A DNA stretch of 64,000 nucleotides from Sporomusa ovata DSM 2662 (lineage in GTDB: Bacteria > Bacillota > Negativicutes > Sporomusales > Sporomusaceae). This document shows, one piece after another, positions 59,725 to 64,000 of this stretch. The position numbers and the translations under genes were made by a program. The stretch's first letter is position 1; every line of letters begins with the position of its first letter. The notes under the pieces were generated by a model, which worked only from the letters and a program-made list of their open reading frames with translations, did not search any database and was not told the DNA's origin. Location: contig NZ_ASXP01000003.1 of assembly GCF_000445445.1 (NCBI RefSeq), positions 558,001 through 622,000 of the forward strand, read 5' to 3'.

Positions 59725-60888
59725 TTAGCGGTAGACATCATCGGCGGACAGGATGATATCCACCGGTACTGTCCAGCCAATCTGAGCCGCCACCTTCAGG
59801 TTTAACACGATAAGCGGCGTTCTCTCAAAAACCTGTGGTAGGCTGCGAGGCTTTTCTCCCTGCAATGTACGGACGATAACTTCTGCCCCGAAGCGTCCGA
59901 TACCGCTGAAGTCCGTTGTCGATACACTCAGCAGAGCTCCATTGACATTCTCATTTCCCCACTGTTGGGCAAACACAGGAATTTTTTGGTCATAGAAAGG
60001 CTGGAGCAGTTCAGGCAGCATAGCGGAAGAACGATGGGAATATTGTGTCAAGTACATGGCATCCACTTCAGCCGCCAATTCACGGTGAGCTGCCAGTGCC
60101 TGCCGGACATACAACTTGGGATCACCCTGACGGGTTTTATCATCCACATGGCGCCAGACAACTTCAAAGCCCCGTTCCTGTGCTACTGCATTTACATCCT
60201 CAAGGGCAGCCACACTGCGCCCCATCACCGTATCTTCATAGACGATACCAAGCCGTTTGAAACCAAAAATATCATGAAATACTTCCAGTTGCCGCCGGTA
60301 ACGGTTGGCATCCATATGCGCCCAGATATGGTCGCGTCCGGAATCGATATCTGAGGCAACAATTCCGGATCTGACAGCATTACTGGTGGAAAAAATTAAT
60401 GTCGGCACATGGTGAGCATCAGTAGCCAAATCCTGTCCCGGCCATGTTCCCATCGCTAACATAACATCAATATCCGAAGTGTGATTAAGGCGGGATAAAA
60501 TTGCTTGCCGCACCGCAATACGGATGCCGGGGTCAGCTTGATAGGTATAATAGCCATTCGCCACAAATTCAATATACGGTCCTGTATCATGGGCAGCCAG
60601 CCATTCCCACATGGCCTGTGTATCCTTTTGACCAGGCGTATAAGGCAAATCTTCGACTCCTGTAACCCAGCCCAGTTTGGCCAGCCCCTGCACCAGGTTA
60701 TACAAGGTTGCTGCATAGTTGGCAAAAGCCTCTGTCTCGCAATAGGCTATGCGATATTTACCGCCTTGCGCTTTAGGGCTGGGGTGGTAGTCCCTTTGCC
60801 ATTGACCGGCTGAACCGGCAGCCACTGCCAGCCATAGCAATAGCAGACAGCCTGCTGCCAGTTTTAAGCAGAGCCGGACTTTAGTCAT
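59725..60888 (-). CDS. Periplasmic ABC-type binding protein (ABC_sub_bind)
   Basis: A 387-residue exported protein with signal peptide (LKLAAGCLLLLWLAVAAGSAG) but no lipobox cysteine. It has the two-lobe ABC_sub_bind fold (TrpX-like), with YRIAYCETEAF, PTLIFSTSNAVRSG and KRLGIVYEDTVMGRS. There are no ABC permease or ATPase genes here. It probably presents a ligand to the neighbouring membrane receptor. The start overlaps the phosphatase stop (ATGA). Confidence 0.83.
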   Translation of the reverse strand: MTKVRLCLKLAAGCLLLLWLAVAAGSAGQWQRDYHPSPKAQGGKYRIAYCETEAFANYAATLYNLVQGLAKLGWVTGVEDLPYTPGQKDTQAMWEWLAAHDTGPYIEFVANGYYTYQADPGIRIAVRQAILSRLNHTSDIDVMLAMGTWPGQDLATDAHHVPTLIFSTSNAVRSGIVASDIDSGRDHIWAHMDANRYRRQLEVFHDIFGFKRLGIVYEDTVMGRSVAALEDVNAVAQERGFEVVWRHVDDKTRQGDPKLYVRQALAAHRELAAEVDAMYLTQYSHRSSAMLPELLQPFYDQKIPVFAQQWGNENVNGALLSVSTTDFSGIGRFGAEVIVRTLQGEKPRSLPQVFERTPLIVLNLKVAAQIGWTVPVDIILSADDVYR

Positions 60889-62270
60889 CTTGCTTTGTCT
60901 CCCCCGGCTGCCTGTGAGCCTTTATAATACACAGTCATCAGCGTAATATCGTCAGACTGCTCGGCACCGGCCGTATGGTTCCGGACACTGTCTAAAATGG
61001 CTGCCGCCACCGCCTGCACTGAGTGTACGGGTGCATCCAGGATTGCCTGCTGCAGGCGGTCATTGCCGAACTGTTCATACCTGGTATTCATCGCCTCATT
61101 AATGCCGTCAGTATACATAATAAGAACATCACCGGCTGCCAGCGTGGTCTCCTGACAGTCATAGACCATATCCTCCATTACGCCCAGAGCAATACCTTTG
61201 ACAGGAGTCAGTGTTTCTACCAGGCCTTCCTCCTGCCGATACAGATATGGGATGTTGTGACCACCGTTAGCATACACCATGCGGCCTGTAGGGAGATGAA
61301 GAATGCCGCAAAAAACGGTCGCGAACATGGAAGCATCATTGCCGCGGCACAATTCATTGTTCACACCGCTGAGCAAGTCCGACGGAGACGTTTCTTCAGC
61401 GCCTCTGGCCCGGATCAGCGTCAACGCTACAGCCATGAACAAGGAAGCAGGCACCCCTTTCCCCGACACATCTCCCACAACTACACACAGATGTTCATCA
61501 TCAATGAAGAAAAAATCGTAAAAGTCACCGCCCACAGCCTTTGCCGGCTCCAGAAAAGCGTACAGGTCAAACTCGTTGGAGTTGGGAAAGGGCGGAAACA
61601 ATTTCGGTACAATGCTCATCTGAATATCGCGGGCCACTTGTAGTTCACTGTCCATTTTCTCTTTCAGCTCGCGGGTAGCTTGTTCATCCCGGAAATTATT
61701 GATGATAAAAATGAACAGTGATACTCCAATGCATTTGATAGCTGTCATTGCAAAAAAACCGCGTGAGACTAATTGGAGGGCTTTTTCAAACTCCGGTGCC
61801 AGTACCAGCGTCATCGCGGCAGCAAAAATCTCGTACGCTGCCGTCACTGCCGCGGCTTCAGCGGCAGTGACACGGCAGCCCTTTTTCCACCGGTAAAATA
61901 AGCCGCCGGCTAACCCTGCCAACAGGGCATACAAGGTACCCGACACAACCGTAAAGCCCCCCAACGAAAAACGGTGAACTGCGCCCACTACGCTGGCTCC
62001 CAATCCGACCCAGGGCCCTGCCAGCAAGCCGGCCGCCAGCGAACCTAAGCTGCGGGTACTGATAAAACCACCGTTAATCGGAATATTCTTGTACGCCCCG
62101 TAAAGCGAAAAAATACTGAATATAGCGATGAGGATCAGGGAGCCTTTTATAGTGCGCCTGTCTACTAACAACCGGCTCAGGCTGGTTCTGGTCAACAGAT
62201 ACGCCAGCACCACCATGACACAAGTCGTCTCAAGTAGTTGAATACTGCTCTCTATGCCTGATTGCACCAC
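60885..62270 (-). CDS. 5TM-LYT receptor fused to SpoIIE-type PP2C phosphatase
   Basis: A 461-residue protein. The first ~200 residues are a LytS-type 5TMR-LYT membrane domain, with NGGFISTRSLGSLAAGLLAG and GASVVGAVHRFSLGGFT. A short linker and coiled coil (KEKMDSELQVARDIQMSIVP) lead to a SpoIIE/RsbU-type PP2C domain (AKAVGGDFYDFF, VVGDVSGKGVPASLFMA, VYANGGHNIP, MYTDGINEA). It should dephosphorylate an anti-sigma antagonist when its receptor is stimulated. First gene of the operon; GTG start. Confidence 0.87.
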   Translation of the reverse strand: MVQSGIESSIQLLETTCVMVVLAYLLTRTSLSRLLVDRRTIKGSLILIAIFSIFSLYGAYKNIPINGGFISTRSLGSLAAGLLAGPWVGLGASVVGAVHRFSLGGFTVVSGTLYALLAGLAGGLFYRWKKGCRVTAAEAAAVTAAYEIFAAAMTLVLAPEFEKALQLVSRGFFAMTAIKCIGVSLFIFIINNFRDEQATRELKEKMDSELQVARDIQMSIVPKLFPPFPNSNEFDLYAFLEPAKAVGGDFYDFFFIDDEHLCVVVGDVSGKGVPASLFMAVALTLIRARGAEETSPSDLLSGVNNELCRGNDASMFATVFCGILHLPTGRMVYANGGHNIPYLYRQEEGLVETLTPVKGIALGVMEDMVYDCQETTLAAGDVLIMYTDGINEAMNTRYEQFGNDRLQQAILDAPVHSVQAVAAAILDSVRNHTAGAEQSDDITLMTVYYKGSQAAGGDKAR

Positions 62271-62423
62271 ACTACCTGCTACTTAAAACATAGACAAATA
62301 TATCCATGTTAAGAAAATTACTGTTTCATCGTGTCCGGTTTTGCCAAAGCTACCACCGTTTATATAACACTCCGCAGCCGTAAATTCCCGACTAGCCATC
62401 GGTACACATATACAATAGCTTGA

Positions 62424-63583
62424 CTATGCTATCTTGTATATTTTGGCATTCGCAAGATTTATACTAGCATTCAAATCGCGGTCTATTACTAAGCCGCACT
62501 CTTGGCAAGTGTAAGTCCTGTCAGCAAGTTTTAGGTCTTTCTTGATATTTCCGCAGCACGAACAGGTTTTGGATGATGGATAAAATCTATCAACCACCCT
62601 TAATTCAATGCCGTTATCTTTGCACTTACACTCTAGTTTTTGCTTGAAGCAATAGAACCTTTGTTCCGCTACTGCTTTTGCTAAATGCCTATTCTTCATC
62701 ATGCCACTACTATTCAAATCCTCAATAGTGATATGAGATGGCTTGGTTTTCGCTATCTCATTAACTACTTTATTGGTGTAATCATTACGGATATTAGTTA
62801 GCTTATAATGAATGGCTTGTATTTTCTTAACTTGTTTTGCTATGTTTGCAGAGTAAGTAGCAGTTTTTTCACCTCTTTTCTTTTTATGTTCATACTTTCT
62901 CGATAAGCGTCTTTGCTCACGCTTTAACTTCCGTTTGAGTTTACGAACAGAATTTGTCTTATTGATATTCTTGAATACCTTGTTATTGCTTATTGTTGCT
63001 AATGTCTTAATCCCTAGGTCAATGCCAATACCGTTAGTCGGTTCAATATCTTCTTTTGGCTTTTCATTACTATCAATCAGAACAGCTACAAAATATCTTC
63101 CTGCTTGCATGGATGCCGTTCCACTTTTAACTACTGCATTTGTAGGTATATAGCCTTTTTCTTTGAGTTGAACAAAGCCAATCGTAGGTATTTTTACTCT
63201 ATGCCGTTCAACCGTCCAATCAGTTGTATTGTTTTTAGGGAAATAGGCTTTAACATCTTGGTTTTTCTTTTTCTTAAATCTAGGAAATTTGCTTTCACCT
63301 TTAAAGAATCGCTTAAATGCCTGTTCACCGTTCATTATTGCCTGTTTAACAGCTTTAGATGATACGCTTTTAATCCACTGATATTCTGGATTATTCGGCA
63401 AATATTCGTTGTTCAGCCACTTGGAGAAATCCATACCAGACACAAACCGCTTTTCTTGCTCATATATCTCTTTGTTGTGTGCAATGTAAAGGTTATAGAC
63501 ATATCGGCAAGTACCAATAGTTTGACGGATTTTAGTTTTTGCTCTGCCGTAGGATTTAGTTCAGTCTTATAGGCTCTTAGCAT
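62424..63583 (-). pseudogene. tnpB: Frameshifted TnpB (RNA-guided nuclease)
   Basis: TnpB is an RNA-guided nuclease, ancestor of Cas12. The RuvC residues are intact: GIDLGIKTLATI, ITIEDLNSSG and DRDLNASINL, with the zinc finger CSCCG ... CQECG. However the start ATG (63583, overlapping the tnpA stop) reads MLRAYKTELNPTAEQK and then goes out of frame at a run of five As (plus-strand Ts 63536-63540); adding one A restores TKIRQTIGTCRYVYNLYIAH. The rest can only begin at an internal GTG (63443), losing about 47 residues. Confidence 0.85.
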
Positions 63584-64000
63584 AAATCATTGTCTTCTTT
63601 CAATTTTTTTATACTTTCTGAGGCCATAAATTCTGCAAGAAAAACATGAGTTATGCTAATTAAGTCCTGAACTAATTCCTGTTCTGGTGATAATTTTTCA
63701 TTATTTACTACAACAAGTTCAACTCCGTATGATTTCAAAAATTCATCAACCCAACTATAGCCAAATCGAATAAATCTATCTTTGTGTGCAACCAATATTT
63801 GCTTTACTTCCCTATTTCTACACATTGCAAGAAGGTCATTCCATTTTTTGCGTTTATAATTCAACCCGCTGCCAATGTCCTCTAAAACTTCATCTACTAT
63901 AATCCCTTTAGTATTAGCATATTGTTTCAAAAACTCAATCTGATTAACCAAATCGTCTTTTTGCCCATGATTAGACACTCTAGTATATATAACTACTTTT
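63577..64000 (-). CDS. tnpA: IS607 TnpA serine recombinase (5' end outside window)
   Basis: The window contains the C-terminal ~140 residues of a small serine recombinase. The catalytic-serine motif is visible just before the window end as VVIYTRVSNHGQ, followed by IVDEVLEDIGSGLNYKR, the QILVAHKDRFIRFGY helix and FLAEFMASESIKKL. The N-terminal MerR-like HTH lies beyond 64000. Confidence 0.92.
   Translation of the reverse strand, partial: KVVIYTRVSNHGQKDDLVNQIEFLKQYANTKGIIVDEVLEDIGSGLNYKRKKWNDLLAMCRNREVKQILVAHKDRFIRFGYSWVDEFLKSYGVELVVVNNEKLSPEQELVQDLISITHVFLAEFMASESIKKLKEDNDLC

Larger units (their letters stand above)
62410..64000 (-). mobile_element. IS607-family insertion sequence (partial)
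   Basis: A serine-recombinase tnpA overlapping a tnpB gene, the standard IS607 layout, cut by the window end. Near 62410-62440 an imperfect dyad ATACAATAGC...GCTATCTTGTAT just past the tnpB stop may mark the right end or the end of the guide RNA. The exact borders are not resolved. Confidence 0.8.

Noticed and set aside
1..64000. tRNA, rRNA and prophage genes
   Set aside because: None was recognised on reading; a covariance-model search would be needed to exclude a tRNA fully.

Overview
The window reads as chromosomal DNA of a spore-forming, Gram-negative-type Firmicute of the Negativicutes, most likely Sporomusaceae (Sporomusa/Pelosinus-like). Reasons: low-GC Firmicute codon use and strong Shine-Dalgarno sites; an OmpH/Skp-type periplasmic chaperone, which implies an outer membrane; a SPOCS-domain spore protein and orphan sporulation-type histidine kinases; RNase J, T-box and MocR/PdxST regulation typical of Firmicutes; and a tandem pair of CobT homologues like the ArsAB enzyme known from Sporomusa. 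This is inference from gene content, not a database match.

Layout. 1-3.4 kb: fragment of a flavin-reductase-like gene, soluble histidine kinase, XRE regulator, a 40-residue membrane peptide, an orphan CRISPR repeat and a decayed MntA/HepT pair. 3.4-12.8 kb: type I-B (Cst/Tneap) CRISPR-Cas locus on the minus strand, with a 13-repeat array at the cas2 end and cas6-cas8-cas7-cas5-cas3-cas4-cas1-cas2. Upstream of cas6 there is a degenerate mini-array whose 'spacer' partly matches, next to a CCA PAM, the start region of the putative cas promoter. This is a candidate Cas-regulating crRNA-like RNA and my top finding. The Cas5 gene is truncated to about half length. 12.9-21 kb: SPOCS spore protein, URO-D-like and HAD genes, pstSCAB phosphate transporter, CarD-type regulator, purple-acid-phosphatase-like enzyme. 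21-29.4 kb: pdxR/pdxST, small hydrophilic (possibly spore) proteins, PAS-PucR-type regulator, HD-GYP phosphodiesterase, soluble PocR-type chemoreceptor and CheW. 29.4-36 kb: T-box-controlled threonine dehydratase, OmpH-like chaperone, RNase J, a diguanylate cyclase and a TRIC-type channel. 36-45 kb: TetR-regulated MacAB-like efflux operon, FMN glutamate-synthase-like protein, and a PadR/DUF1700/DUF4097 trio. 45-54.8 kb: cobalamin-riboswitch-controlled CobT pair, a Liv-type binding protein, and a histidine kinase + tripartite tricarboxylate transporter operon with a duplicated binding protein. 54.9-62.3 kb: an unusual minus-strand operon joining a LytS-type 5TM receptor/PP2C phosphatase, a binding protein, a sensor-MFS fusion, a PLP enzyme, a GNAT acetyltransferase and an RsbW-type kinase. 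62.4-64 kb: an IS607-family element with a frameshifted tnpB, cut by the window end.

How the parts fit. The phosphate transporter and the secreted phosphoesterase lie close together and probably serve phosphate scavenging. The cyclic-di-GMP enzymes (HD-GYP, GGDEF), chemoreceptor and CheW form a signalling set without its kinase here. The CRISPR locus shows decay (short Cas5, non-canonical cas2 start, array followed by unrelated DNA and an orphan repeat) alongside what looks like a built-in self-regulatory RNA. Interspersed ~100-bp palindromic repeats (three full copies) and another palindromic repeat in the pst operon litter intergenic regions.
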